This document shows positions 44,008 to 51,857 of a stretch of 64,000 nucleotides of DNA, piece after piece (within the stretch, counting starts at the first letter, position 1; each line of letters begins with the position of its first letter). Source of the stretch: Pseudofrankia inefficax (lineage in GTDB: Bacteria; Actinomycetota; Actinomycetes; Frankiales; Frankiaceae); contig NC_014666.1 in assembly GCF_000166135.1 (NCBI RefSeq), forward strand, positions 2,232,001 to 2,296,000. The letters are read 5' to 3'. Under the pieces are notes generated by a model that saw only the letters and a program-made list of their open reading frames with translations, searched no databases and was not told the origin of the DNA. The translations under genes were made by a program, and so were the position numbers.

Positions 44008-44595
44008 ATGGATCGTCCTGTGGTGATTCGGGCTCGGGTTGCCGCCCGGGTGGCATCGCCCGCGGTCGCGGTCGTCGTGGCGCTCGGCCTGGCCGGCTGC
44101 GGCAGCTCGAACGGGGATTCGGCGTCGCCGGCGCCCTCGTCGGTGGCCGCCACCTCATCGACCGCGGGCGGCCAGAACGGCTCATCGTCCGGCGGGACCA
44201 CGGCCAGCGCGACGCCGGCCTCCGCCCATCAGGCCACCGATCCCTGCGCGCTCGTGTCGCGGCAGGAAGCCGAGCAGCTTGCCGGCACGTCGCTCAACAA
44301 CGCCGTGGCGCAGCCGGGAGCGTGCACCTATACCGCTCCGCCCAGCGGGCCGACCGCGCAGGTCGAGGTCTTCACCGGCGAGACCGCCAAGAGCTATCTC
44401 GCCGCCGAGCGCGGTATCGGCCACCAGCTGCAGCCACTGCCCGGCATCGGTGACGAGGCCTATGTCGAGGACTACGCGGTCTTCGTGAACAAGCACGACG
44501 TCTGGGTATCGATCGACCTGACCCGGAGCAACGACCCGGCCGCGAACCGTGGACCCCTCGAGAGCCTGGCGCGCACGGTGGCCAGCCGCCTCTGA
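44008..44595 (+). CDS. DUF3558-like secreted lipoprotein
   Basis: A 195-residue lipoprotein. The signal peptide (arginine-rich start, then ASPAVAVVVALGLAGC) has the lipobox LAGC with the lipidated Cys near residue 30. A Ser/Gly/Ala-rich linker of about 45 residues leads to a compact domain beginning DPCALVSRQEAEQLAGTSLNN, with a second Cys in GACTYTAPPSG and a third strand set LPGIGDEAYVEDYAVFVNKHDVWVSIDL. This two-cysteine start matches DUF3558-type actinobacterial lipoproteins, of unknown function. The ATG at 44008 has GGGGGA seven bases upstream and is preferred to an in-frame GTG at 43981. Confidence 0.78.
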   Translation: MDRPVVIRARVAARVASPAVAVVVALGLAGCGSSNGDSASPAPSSVAATSSTAGGQNGSSSGGTTASATPASAHQATDPCALVSRQEAEQLAGTSLNNAVAQPGACTYTAPPSGPTAQVEVFTGETAKSYLAAERGIGHQLQPLPGIGDEAYVEDYAVFVNKHDVWVSIDLTRSNDPAANRGPLESLARTVASRL

Positions 44596-44603
44596 CCGTC
44601 CGC

Positions 44604-44849
44604 CTACCAGCTCAGGGCCGATCGGGGTGCCCGGAGCGGGCCAGGTCCGTCATGGAACACCGCGCCGCCACGGCGTCCCCAGTCGTGATCCATTGATCGC
44701 GCGGTGTCGAACCCCAGTACCTCGGAACCGGTACCAATGAGCGCCGCGCTGTGCGTCAGCCTCGGAAAACACTCCCTCAGCAACGGCGCAACGGCCTCTC
44801 GATAGAACAGCCCGGCCAGCCGCACTGCTGGGAGAAATTTGGTTTCCAC
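44604..44849 (-). pseudogene. N-terminal fragment of a DUF4037 protein
   Basis: The frame reads KFLPAVRLAGLFYREAVAPLLRECFPRLTHSAALIGTGSEVLGFDTARSMDHDWGRR. This is the start of DUF4037 proteins, whose nucleotidyltransferase-like GxGSEVLGFDT and the following H-x-W-G are recognisable. After DWGRR the sequence departs from the family and stops within 25 residues, so about 75% of the protein is missing. The fragment lies tail to tail with the DUF3558 lipoprotein gene. Confidence 0.72.
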
Positions 44850-45049
44850 GGCGGCATCCTGCCTACAGGCTCGCTATACGGCGAACCCATTTCGACGCGG
44901 GGGGCAACCCGCCTGAGCCCCTTGGGTCATCGCTGGCGAGTATGGGTGTCCAGGAGTCGTTATTCCCTGGGCACTGCGGACGGGGGCGACTACGGTTGGG
45001 TTGTGATCGGTGTCGGCCGGTCACCTTGACGTGGTGCGTGGGAGACGCG

Positions 45050-45931
45050 ATGCGGGGACGAAACATCGCGCGCCCGGCCGGACGGTTCGGGCTCGGTGGT
45101 CGCGGGACGGCGGCCGCGGTTTCGGTGCGGGTGGCGTTCGTGGCGGCGGCCGCCTGTTGTGCGTTGACCTGGGCACCCGTGAGTTCCGCGGGGAACGCCG
45201 CCAGGGCCGCGGGGGCGCCTCCGGCGGGCCACCCCGCGAGCGTGCCGGCCGCACCGGTCGAGGCCCGTCCGGTTCGGTTGGCGAGCGACCGGGTCGACCT
45301 GGCGTTGCGCGGGCTGAAGGCCATGACCGTCCCGCTGCCCGCCGCGCCGGCTGGCGACGGGGTTGGTGCGCCGGCCGCCGCGCCGGCTGGTGGCGGGGGC
45401 AGCCCGGCCGCCGACGCCAGCCCGACTGCCGCCGCGCCGGTCGGTGGTAGTGCGAGCCCGGCGGCTACGGCGTTGACGGCCGTCGCGCCGACCGATGATG
45501 GCGACGGCCCGGCCGCGACCACGTTGAGCGGCGACTACGCCGCCTACGTCACCGCGATCGACCCGGTGCACGCGACCGTGACCTTCGATGTCGTCGAATG
45601 GTTCACCGGTACCGCCGCCCAGCAGGCCTGCACCGAGGACGGCAACCCGGGGCCGTGGCCCGCCGAACAGTGCAATGACTACTACGTTCGAGACAAGAAC
45701 GTCGTGCTGCGCACCCTCTCCGTCGCCCCATCCGCGAAGGTGCGGTACGTGGACGACAACGGTCCTGCCGCCGGGGTCAGCCTTGAGGACCCGAGTGGGG
45801 GAGACGTGCCGGGCACGCTGACCGAACTGGCGGGGAAGCGGGCGCAGCTTGGTCCGGATGGCCGCCTCAAGTGCTTCATCACGGTCGCGTCGGGCGCGCT
45901 GACCTCGATCGCCGAGATCTTCACCCCGTAG
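45050..45931 (+). CDS. secreted protein of unknown function
   Basis: A 293-residue exported protein. A twin-Arg-free signal peptide (RGTAAAVSVRVAFVAAAACCALTWAPVSSA) precedes a long Ala/Pro/Gly/Ser-rich linker with imperfect repeats (PAGDGVGAPAAAPAGGGGS) to about residue 160. The C-terminal domain begins GDYAAYVTAIDPVHATVTFDVVEWFTGTAAQQACTEDG, continues DYYVRDKNVVLRTLSVAP, and ends GRLKCFITVASGALTSIAEIFTP. It has two conserved-looking cysteines (QQACTED and EQCNDYYVRD). Similar YVxAVD...DVVQWFTG...A domains occur in actinobacterial secreted proteins, but I do not know a function. GGAG precedes the ATG. Confidence 0.7.
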   Translation: MRGRNIARPAGRFGLGGRGTAAAVSVRVAFVAAAACCALTWAPVSSAGNAARAAGAPPAGHPASVPAAPVEARPVRLASDRVDLALRGLKAMTVPLPAAPAGDGVGAPAAAPAGGGGSPAADASPTAAAPVGGSASPAATALTAVAPTDDGDGPAATTLSGDYAAYVTAIDPVHATVTFDVVEWFTGTAAQQACTEDGNPGPWPAEQCNDYYVRDKNVVLRTLSVAPSAKVRYVDDNGPAAGVSLEDPSGGDVPGTLTELAGKRAQLGPDGRLKCFITVASGALTSIAEIFTP

Positions 45932-45963
45932 CCCGGTCCGACAGGCCTGTTGCTGGCGGATCC

Positions 45964-45992
45964 TTGACATGGTTTCCAGAATCGGAAACTAT
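45964..45992 (+). promoter_or_regulatory. promoter with embedded palindromic operator for the VOC-ArsR-SRPBCC operon
   Basis: TTGACA (45964-45969) and AACTAT (45987-45992) are 17 bases apart. The spacer contains GTTTCC-AGAATC-GGAAAC (45972-45989), a perfect inverted repeat overlapping the -10. The ATG at 45999 is six bases past the -10, so the transcript is probably leaderless. The ArsR protein encoded second in the operon is the obvious ligand. Confidence 0.8.
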
Positions 45993-45998
45993 CGGGTC

Positions 45999-46463
45999 AT
46001 GGACGAACAGGTGTTCACGTCGAGCGTGCACTACAGGGACCCGAAGGCGGCGCTTGCCTGGCTGGAGCGGGTGTTCGGGTTCGAGGTCACGATGGCCATC
46101 GACGGCCCGCCCGAGGCGCCCGAGATGTGCCACTACGAGATGAGCTGCGCCGGCGCGGGGCGGATCATGGTCGGTGCCGAGTGGGCCGAGTGGATCCGCA
46201 GCCCGGCCGGCCGCGGCGGGTCCAACAGCCAGGTGGTGCACGTGATGCTGCCGGGCGGCCTCGACGAGCACTGCGAGCGGGCCCGGGCGGCCGGCGCGGA
46301 GATCGCCGCCGAGCCGACGGACCAGTTCTACGGGGACCGGGTCTACCGGGCCGTCGATCTCGAGGGGCATCGCTGGACCTTCTCGGCCCACGTCCGCGAC
46401 GTCACCCGCTCCGAGGCCGAGGCCGCTCTCGGGCAGCCGATCATGGCGACTGACTGGCAGTGA
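45999..46463 (+). CDS. VOC (glyoxalase/bleomycin-resistance) family protein
   Basis: A 154-residue VOC-fold protein: VFTSSVHYRDPKAALAWLERVFGFEVTMAI, GAGRIMVGAEWAEW, VHVMLPGGLDEHCERARAAGAEIAAEP, and FYGDRVYRAVDLEGHRWTFSAH. The last motif (YGDRVYRxxDLEGHRWTF) holds the metal-site-like Glu and the paired strand of this antibiotic-binding/PhnB-like subgroup. An in-frame ATG at 45969 lies inside the promoter, so 45999 is taken as start. It is the first gene of an operon with ArsR and SRPBCC proteins, a combination usually tied to an unidentified small-molecule response. Confidence 0.87.
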   Translation: MDEQVFTSSVHYRDPKAALAWLERVFGFEVTMAIDGPPEAPEMCHYEMSCAGAGRIMVGAEWAEWIRSPAGRGGSNSQVVHVMLPGGLDEHCERARAAGAEIAAEPTDQFYGDRVYRAVDLEGHRWTFSAHVRDVTRSEAEAALGQPIMATDWQ

Positions 46464-46894
46464 GCGAGCCCGCGGCCGCCGGCGGTCTCGACGGGACGCT
46501 GTCCGCGCTGGCCGACCCGGTCCGGCGCCGGGCCGTCGAGCTGCTCGCGGCGGGACCACGCCGGGCTGGCGAGCTCGCGGCGGCGCTCGACACCACGCCG
46601 TCGACGATGAGCAAGCATCTGCGGGTACTGCGCCAGTGCGGTCTGGTCGCCGAGACGCACCCCGAATTTGACGCCCGGGTCCGGATCTACACGCTTCGCT
46701 CGGCCCCAATGACCGAGCTGCGCCGCTGGATCGACACCGCCGAGCAGGCCTGGGCGGGACAGCTCACGGCCTTCGCCGCGCATCTTGAACGCGACCTGCG
46801 CGCGGAGACCGACCTGCCGGCCGACCGCGATCTGCGTGCCGAGAGCGACCAGCCAGCCGGCCGTGACCGGCCCTCCGAGGGGCGGGCGGGGTGA
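46460..46894 (+). CDS. ArsR-family transcriptional regulator
   Basis: A 144-residue winged-helix repressor with core LSALADPVRRRAVELLAAGPRRAGELAAALDTTPSTMSKHLRVLRQCGLVAE and wing VRIYTLRSAPMTELRRW. It has no CxC metal motif, so it is of the non-metal ArsR type commonly paired with SRPBCC proteins. The C-terminus has an imperfect repeat (ERDLRAETDLPADRDLRAESDQPAGRD). The start overlaps the VOC stop by four bases, and its stop overlaps the next gene, so all three are coupled. It probably binds the palindrome in the operon promoter. Confidence 0.9.
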   Translation: MSEPAAAGGLDGTLSALADPVRRRAVELLAAGPRRAGELAAALDTTPSTMSKHLRVLRQCGLVAETHPEFDARVRIYTLRSAPMTELRRWIDTAEQAWAGQLTAFAAHLERDLRAETDLPADRDLRAESDQPAGRDRPSEGRAG

Positions 46895-47394
46895 CGGAGG
46901 GGTCGCGGGTTCTGGTGGCGTTGCGGGTGCCGGTCACCGCGGCGCGGGCCTTCGACGCGTTCACGGCGGAGATCGGCCAGTGGTGGCAGCCCAACGGCCT
47001 GTTCCAGTTCACCGCGGGCCGCACCGGAACGCTCGCGTTCGAGCCCGGCCCCGCCGGCCGGCTCGTCGAGACCTATCCCGACGGCAGCGTGTTCGTCATC
47101 GGCCACATCCGCGACTGGGACCCACCCCACCGCCTGGTGCTCAGCTGGCGTCATGCCAGTTTCTCCGCCGACCAGGAGACCGAGCTGCACGTGCGGTTCG
47201 ACGAGATCCGCGACGGCCGCGCCGGTGGAGTGACCCAGACCCGTGTCACCGTCGAGCACTTCGGCTGGGACCGGATCCCGCCCGAGCATGCCGCGCGGCA
47301 CGGTTTCCCGCTCGCGACCTTCCAGCAGCGCTTCGCGCAGTGGTGGCAGACGCTGCTGCGCTCGCTCGGTGGTGTCGCCGGCGGGGGTCTCTGA
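46891..47394 (+). CDS. SRPBCC (AHSA1-like) domain protein
   Basis: A 167-residue START/Bet v 1-fold protein: RVLVALRVPVTAARAFDAFTAEIGQWW, then RTGTLAFEPGPAGRLVETYPDGSVFVIGHIRDWDPPHRLVLSWRHA, a TRVTVEHFGWDRIPPEHAARHGFP strand and a C-terminal helix QRFAQWWQTLLRSL. AHSA1-type proteins bind hydrophobic ligands in a central cavity. Tandem ArsR-SRPBCC genes are common in actinobacteria and are presumed to sense or sequester a toxic compound. It is coupled to the ArsR gene by a GTGA overlap. Confidence 0.9.
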   Translation: MTEGSRVLVALRVPVTAARAFDAFTAEIGQWWQPNGLFQFTAGRTGTLAFEPGPAGRLVETYPDGSVFVIGHIRDWDPPHRLVLSWRHASFSADQETELHVRFDEIRDGRAGGVTQTRVTVEHFGWDRIPPEHAARHGFPLATFQQRFAQWWQTLLRSLGGVAGGGL

Positions 47395-47501
47395 CCCGTA
47401 GCGATCGCCGGCGACACCGCCGAAGGCGTCCACTCGACAGCGCGCGGCGGACCGCTACCCGGCCATCGGAGAAGCCGGCCGGGTGCGTCGCCGCCGTGCG
47501 A

Positions 47502-48683
47502 TCAGCGGCCGGCCGGCTGCAGTAGCCCGCGCTCGGGCCCGCGCACGAAGAACGACGGGCCGAACTCCAGGTCACGGAGGCGGAACTCGGGCGCGAGACG
47601 CAGCAGGCCCTGAAGGGCGACCCTGGCCTCCAGCCGCGCGAGCGGCGCGCCCAGGCACAGATGGGGCCCGTAGCCGAATCCGAAGTGGGTCCGGCGCTCG
47701 CGGCGGACGTCGAAACGGTCCGGGTCGTTCCACCGCGCGGGGTCGCGGTTGGCGGCCGCGGTCACCGCGTAGACGACGTCGCCGGCGCCGAGCCGGGTAC
47801 CGGCGAGCTCCGTGTCCTGGACGGCGCGACGGGGGATCGCCTGCACCGTGCTCCGCCAGCGCAGGATCTCCTCGATGGCCGCCGGCATCAGGTCGGGATC
47901 GGCGGCGACCAGCGCGCGCTGGTCAGGGTTCGCCTCGAAGGCGACGAGCGCGTTCGACAGCAGCTTGGCGGTCGTGTCATAGCCCGCGATCAGGAGCAGG
48001 ACGGCCGCGGCGCGTACCTCGTCGCCGTCCATCGCGCCCTGGTCCGAGGCGTCGATCATGGTTGTGAGCAGGTCATCGGGCCGGTCTCGGCGATGCCGTT
48101 CGATCTCCGTGCGCAGGTACGCGTTCAGCTCGGACGACGCCTTGCGCAGCAGTTCACGGGCGGAGGCGTCCTCGTGGCCGTAGGCCAGGTTGGACACGAT
48201 GGTGTTCGACCAGTCCTGGAAGTCGCCGTGGCGTTCCTCCGGAACGCCGAGCATCTCGGCGACGATGATGGTCGGCACCATGGTGAAGTCGGCGATGAGG
48301 TCGTAGGTGTCGCTGCCCGCCGCGACCGGCGCCAACAGGTGCTCGACGACGGCGTCGACCCGGGACTGCCAGCGCTGGACCGCTCCCCGGGTGAACAGCG
48401 GGGAGACGCAGGCTCGTAATCGGCGGTGCGTCGCGCCGTCCACCGAGATCATGGTCGGCGCCTCGAACCACGGCAGCATCTCCGGGTCGCCGTTCACGAC
48501 GGCGAACTGGTCGCCGTTGTCATTCAGGACCGTCGAGCAGTCCTCGAAGCCGGTGACCATCCAGCCGCCCAGGATGTCGTTCCACACCACCGGCCCGGCG
48601 GCGCGCACCTGCTCGAAGAGCGGGTACGGATTGTCGATCGCGGCTCGATCGAAGAAGTTGATGTCCAGTCGCGCGCTGGCCAT
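47502..48683 (-). CDS. cytochrome P450
   Basis: A 393-residue class I bacterial P450. The I-helix motif is LLLIAGYDTTAKL (residue about 235, acid-alcohol pair D-T), the ExxR motif is EEILR, and the PERF-like region is DRFDVRRERRTHFGFG. The haem loop is FGFGYGPHLCLGAPLARLE with the Cys ligand near residue 345. It starts at ATG 48683 (MASARLDINFFDRAA); the longer open frame to 49160 is the shadow of the HxlR gene. It needs a ferredoxin and reductase from elsewhere. It is transcribed in the same direction as the HxlR gene, about 90 bases downstream, and could be in its regulon. Confidence 0.95.
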   Translation of the reverse strand: MASARLDINFFDRAAIDNPYPLFEQVRAAGPVVWNDILGGWMVTGFEDCSTVLNDNGDQFAVVNGDPEMLPWFEAPTMISVDGATHRRLRACVSPLFTRGAVQRWQSRVDAVVEHLLAPVAAGSDTYDLIADFTMVPTIIVAEMLGVPEERHGDFQDWSNTIVSNLAYGHEDASARELLRKASSELNAYLRTEIERHRRDRPDDLLTTMIDASDQGAMDGDEVRAAAVLLLIAGYDTTAKLLSNALVAFEANPDQRALVAADPDLMPAAIEEILRWRSTVQAIPRRAVQDTELAGTRLGAGDVVYAVTAAANRDPARWNDPDRFDVRRERRTHFGFGYGPHLCLGAPLARLEARVALQGLLRLAPEFRLRDLEFGPSFFVRGPERGLLQPAGR

Positions 48684-48769
48684 TCGGGACCTCCGCCTGC
48701 TACGGGATCGCGGGGACAATCCAGCACCCTGCCCCATCGTCTTAAGGATTGCAAGGTTGCCGCTGGCGG

Positions 48770-49192
48770 CTAGATCATCGTCACCGGGACCGGCGGCTGG
48801 CTGGCGCGGCCGTCGTAGCGCGCGCGGGCGGCGATGATCTCCGGGGCGTGGGTCACCGCCCACTCGCCGACGGCGTGGGTGAGCCTGCCGACGTCGACAC
48901 CGAGCTCGGTCAGCGCGTACTCGACGCGGGGCGGGACCGTCGGGTAGACGGTGCGTGCCACGAGCCCGTCGCGTTCGAGGTTCTTCAGCGTCTGGGTGAG
49001 CATCTTCTGCGTGATGTCGCCGAGCAGCCGGCGGAGCTCGTTGAACCGCATCGGCCCGTCGGCCCGCCGCAGGGCGGACAGCACGTAGAGCGCCCACTTG
49101 TTGGCCAGTACCTCCAGCACGGTCCGGGAGGGACAGCCATTGCGGAAACGGGCCCGCCACTGCTCGGTGTCCTGGTCAAAAGCAGTACCCAT
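48770..49192 (-). CDS. HxlR-family transcriptional regulator
   Basis: A 140-residue winged-helix regulator with the HxlR signature CPSRTVLEVLANKWALYVLSALRRADGPMRFNELRRLLGDITQKMLTQTLKNLERDGLVAR. The conserved N-terminal cysteine (NGCPSR, about residue 20) is the redox or aldehyde sensor in members such as YodB and HypR. The C-terminal helix VGRLTHAVGEWAVTH drives dimerisation. It is divergent from a quinone-oxidoreductase gene; three GAGGTRCC repeats fill the 67-base gap, one touching its own start codon. It probably controls itself and the oxidoreductase in response to electrophiles or quinones. Confidence 0.92.
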   Translation of the reverse strand: MGTAFDQDTEQWRARFRNGCPSRTVLEVLANKWALYVLSALRRADGPMRFNELRRLLGDITQKMLTQTLKNLERDGLVARTVYPTVPPRVEYALTELGVDVGRLTHAVGEWAVTHAPEIIAARARYDGRASQPPVPVTMI

Positions 49193-49237
49193 GAGGTACC
49201 TGGATATCAGAGAGGTGCCTACTTTACGAGAGGTACC
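49193..49237. promoter_or_regulatory. HxlR operator candidates, three GAGGTRCC boxes
   Basis: GAGGTACC (49193), GAGGTGCC (49212) and GAGGTACC (49230) are spaced 19 and 18 bases apart in AT-richer DNA between the divergent HxlR and oxidoreductase genes. The first abuts the HxlR ATG. Confidence 0.65.
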
Positions 49238-49259
49238 GACAGGCGGAATCGTGGTCACC

Positions 49260-50189
49260 ATGAGAGCGATCAGCCAGACCACCTTCGGTGGTCCAGAGGT
49301 TCTCCAGATCGTCGAGGTCGACCGTCCGGCCGCCGGCCGGGGCGAGGTGCAGCTCAAGGTCAGCGCGGCCGGAGTCAACCCGGCCGACTGGAAGGCGCGA
49401 GCCGGGCTCCTGACGGCCTCCGTGCCCGAGCCGTTCATCCTCGGCCTCGACGTGGCCGGAGTCGTCACCGCCGTCGGGCCTGACGTCACCCGGTTCGCGG
49501 TCGGCGACGAGGTGCACGGGTTCACCTTCCCGCCGCGCGGCGCCCACGCCGACTACACCGTCGCCCCGCAGGAGGCGCTGGCGCCGGCCGCCGGCCTGGA
49601 TCCGCTGGTCGCCGCCGCCTTGCCGATCGCCGGGCTCACGGCCTGGCAGGCGCTGGTCCGGGTCGCCGACGTGCGGCCCGGGCAGCGGGTGCTGGTGCAC
49701 GCGGCGGCCGGCGGCGTCGGGCATCTCGCCGTCCAGATCGCGAAGTCGCTCGGCGCGTACGTGATCGGCACGGCCCGGCCGGCCAAGCACGAGTACCTGC
49801 GCGAGCTGGGGGCCGACGAGCTGGTCGACTACACCAGCGTCGACTTCGCCGAGGTGCTGCGCGAGATCGACGTGGTGATCGACCCGATGGCCGAGGACTA
49901 CGGCGTCCGTTCGCTGGAGGTCCTGGCGGCCGGGGGAGTGCTCATTGACGTGCGTGGCACGGGGCCTGACCGCGACGAGGTCCGCGCGCTCGCCGCGAGG
50001 CGTGGACCGAGGTTCGTGCAGTTCAGGGTCGAGCGCTCCGGCGACGACCTGCGCCGTCTCGACGAGTTGGTGACCTGCGAGGCCCTGCGGGTGGACGTGG
50101 GCCAGACGCTGCCTCTCACCGAGGCCGCCAAGGCGCACGAGCTCATCGAGACCGGCCGTACCCGAGGCAAGATCGTGCTGCTCCCGTAG
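49260..50189 (+). CDS. zinc-independent quinone oxidoreductase-like alcohol dehydrogenase
   Basis: A 309-residue medium-chain dehydrogenase of the quinone oxidoreductase (QOR/Zta1) branch. It begins MRAISQTTFGGPEVLQIVEVDRP. The N-terminal GroES domain has GVNPADWKARAG and LGLDVAGVVTAVGPDV, with no zinc-binding Cys/His set. The nucleotide-binding motif is VLVHAAAGGVGHLAVQIAKSLGAYVIGTAR. The C-terminal EAAKAHELIETGRTRGKIVLLP is typical. It probably reduces quinones or reactive enals with NADPH. The divergent HxlR regulator and its boxes fit electrophile-inducible expression. Confidence 0.93.
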   Translation: MRAISQTTFGGPEVLQIVEVDRPAAGRGEVQLKVSAAGVNPADWKARAGLLTASVPEPFILGLDVAGVVTAVGPDVTRFAVGDEVHGFTFPPRGAHADYTVAPQEALAPAAGLDPLVAAALPIAGLTAWQALVRVADVRPGQRVLVHAAAGGVGHLAVQIAKSLGAYVIGTARPAKHEYLRELGADELVDYTSVDFAEVLREIDVVIDPMAEDYGVRSLEVLAAGGVLIDVRGTGPDRDEVRALAARRGPRFVQFRVERSGDDLRRLDELVTCEALRVDVGQTLPLTEAAKAHELIETGRTRGKIVLLP

Positions 50190-50211
50190 CGCCGCTACGC
50201 CGCCGCCCCGC

Positions 50212-50244
50212 GTCCCGCGCCCGCCGCGGAGGTGGGCGCGGGAC
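50212..50244. terminator. terminator between the quinone oxidoreductase and CopD-like genes
   Basis: Perfect 11-bp arms (GTCCCGCGCCC and its complement) with an 11-base loop, 23 bases after the stop, between convergent genes. Confidence 0.72.
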
Positions 50245-50252
50245 ACGTGAGG

Positions 50253-51485
50253 TCAGGCGCCGACGAGGCCGCCGGGGCCGCCGGCGCCTGGGGGTGTCGT
50301 CGCGACGGCCGGGGTGCGGGCGCGGGCGAGGCGTCCGGACACCTGGTAGCCGGCGGCCATGACGCCGATCACGAGGACGGTCTCGCCGGTGCCCCAGACC
50401 CAGGTCGACGCGCTGACCTCCTTGGCGGCGATCTTGGGGAGCTTCGCGTCGGCGGTCGCGGCCTGCTGGGCCGCCTTGGCCTGGAAGGCCTGGTTGCGGG
50501 CCGAGCCGTGCAGGAACGGGGCGACGAACAGCACCGTCAGGACGAGCAGCAGCTCGACGGCGACCACGGCCGGGAACTGGCGGGTCAGGATGGTCCGCAG
50601 CGGCCGCTCGTCGCCGGCCGCCCGGAGCGCCTCGACCCGCGGGTGCAGCCAGAACTGGTTGACGACGCCGAGCACCAGCAGCGTGCCGAAGATGAGGATC
50701 TTCACGCCGAGCACCCGCCCGTACATGGTGGTGAACAGCTGGGACGGGCCGTCGACGTGCTCCCAGTACAGGAAGAGCCCGGAGAGCGCGATCGCGGCCA
50801 CGCAGCTCATCGCGACGGCGGAGAAGCGCCGGATGGCGGCCGACCAGAACGCGCCGCGCTCGCCGGCCTGGACGCCGCCCGGCAGCGCGAGCAGGAGCAG
50901 CCCGGCGAGGCCGCCGGCCCAGACCGCCCCGCCGAGCAGGTGCAGCATCCACATCACCGTCTCGAAGCTGGTCCGGCTCCAGTCGCCGGGCACCTCGGCC
51001 GGGAACTTCGTCGTCCCCAGGGCGACCGCGCCGGCCAGCAGGCCCACCGCGAGCAGCCAGACCCTCGCCCGGCCGCCCGCCACGCGCCGCAGCACCAGCG
51101 GCGCGACCGCTACCGCGCCGACCAGACTGAGGGTGACCTCCAGCCCGGACAGCCGGCCGGCGTTGCTGCCGTCATAGAGCGAGTCCCAGGCCGCGGCGTA
51201 GTCGAAGCCGCCGGACTCCGAGGCGTCGTGCGCGAGGTCGGACAGCACCGCCGGTACGGCCAGCACCCCGAGCGGCACCGCGGCCGAGGCCAGCCGGGCC
51301 GTCACCCGGGCCACCGCGTCGGGGCCGATCCGGCGGGCCGCCGGGCCGGTGGCGAGCAGGGCCAGCGCGGTCAGCCCGACGAAGCCCATCAGCGTGATCC
51401 AGGTCGTCCAGGCCACCGCCGAGTCCGCGAACGGGCCCAGCGGGGTCGACGGTGGCGGCGCCGCCACGACGGTTGTGAGCTGCAT
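50253..51485 (-). CDS. CopD-family copper-resistance/transport membrane protein
   Basis: A 410-residue protein with about eight membrane helices. The CopD domain (about residues 165-320) is recognisable from WMLHLLGGAVWAGGLAGLLLLALP with conserved His and Trp, then AIRRFSAVAMSCVAAIALSGLFLYWEHV, YGRVLGVKILIFGTLLVLGVVNQFWLHPR, and a last helix VVAVELLLVLTVLFVAP. CopD proteins import copper or act with CopC. No CopC-like signal/His-rich domain is seen. The ATG at 51485 has GGTGG about seven bases upstream. Unexpectedly, the promoter region carries an iron-box, so expression may follow iron rather than copper. Confidence 0.85.
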   Translation of the reverse strand: MQLTTVVAAPPPSTPLGPFADSAVAWTTWITLMGFVGLTALALLATGPAARRIGPDAVARVTARLASAAVPLGVLAVPAVLSDLAHDASESGGFDYAAAWDSLYDGSNAGRLSGLEVTLSLVGAVAVAPLVLRRVAGGRARVWLLAVGLLAGAVALGTTKFPAEVPGDWSRTSFETVMWMLHLLGGAVWAGGLAGLLLLALPGGVQAGERGAFWSAAIRRFSAVAMSCVAAIALSGLFLYWEHVDGPSQLFTTMYGRVLGVKILIFGTLLVLGVVNQFWLHPRVEALRAAGDERPLRTILTRQFPAVVAVELLLVLTVLFVAPFLHGSARNQAFQAKAAQQAATADAKLPKIAAKEVSASTWVWGTGETVLVIGVMAAGYQVSGRLARARTPAVATTPPGAGGPGGLVGA

Positions 51486-51527
51486 GATTAGGTCCACCCT
51501 GAGGTCGGCATCACCGGGAGAAGTGGC

Positions 51528-51546
51528 TTAGGTTAGCCACACCTAA
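51528..51546 (-). promoter_or_regulatory. iron box (DtxR/IdeR-type) upstream of the CopD-like gene
   Basis: TTAGGTTAGCCACACCTAA matches the 19-bp DtxR/IdeR/DmdR consensus TTAGGTTAGGCTAACCTAA at 16 of 19 positions, with both outer half-sites intact. It lies 43-61 bases before the CopD-like start codon, in AT-richer sequence. Confidence 0.78.
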
Positions 51547-51801
51547 CCTGTCTGCGTCAAAGCAGACGACGCTCTAGCCGTCGGGCGGAGAGTAAGTCCG
51601 TGACTACTTAGGTGGATGGTCGAGGGCCTGGCGGAGCTGCTCGAAAGCGCATGGCTTCGAGATCGAGCCAGGGCGCCTGCCGTGACCACAGGTCGCGCGG
51701 GCCCAGTTGCCTTGGGCTACGGGTCCGTCGTCTGCCCTTTACTTGTTCCTTGCAGGCCTTTACCGGTTCCTTGCCGCTCATCCGGGCAGGCGGCGCGCCG
51801 A
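51547..51801. other. region between the iron box and the CAP-protein terminator
   Basis: About 255 bases. Open frames here are proline/arginine-rich and start inside terminator sequence. I see no gene. Confidence 0.45.
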
Positions 51802-51832
51802 GGCCGGGCCTCGACTGTTTCGAGGCCCGGCC
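51802..51832 (-). terminator. terminator of the CAP-domain gene
   Basis: Perfect 13-bp arms (GGCCGGGCCTCGA and its complement) around CTGTT, 26 bases past the minus-strand stop codon. Confidence 0.82.
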
Positions 51833-51857
51833 GCGGCGACGAGTGGGTGGCCTGGTG

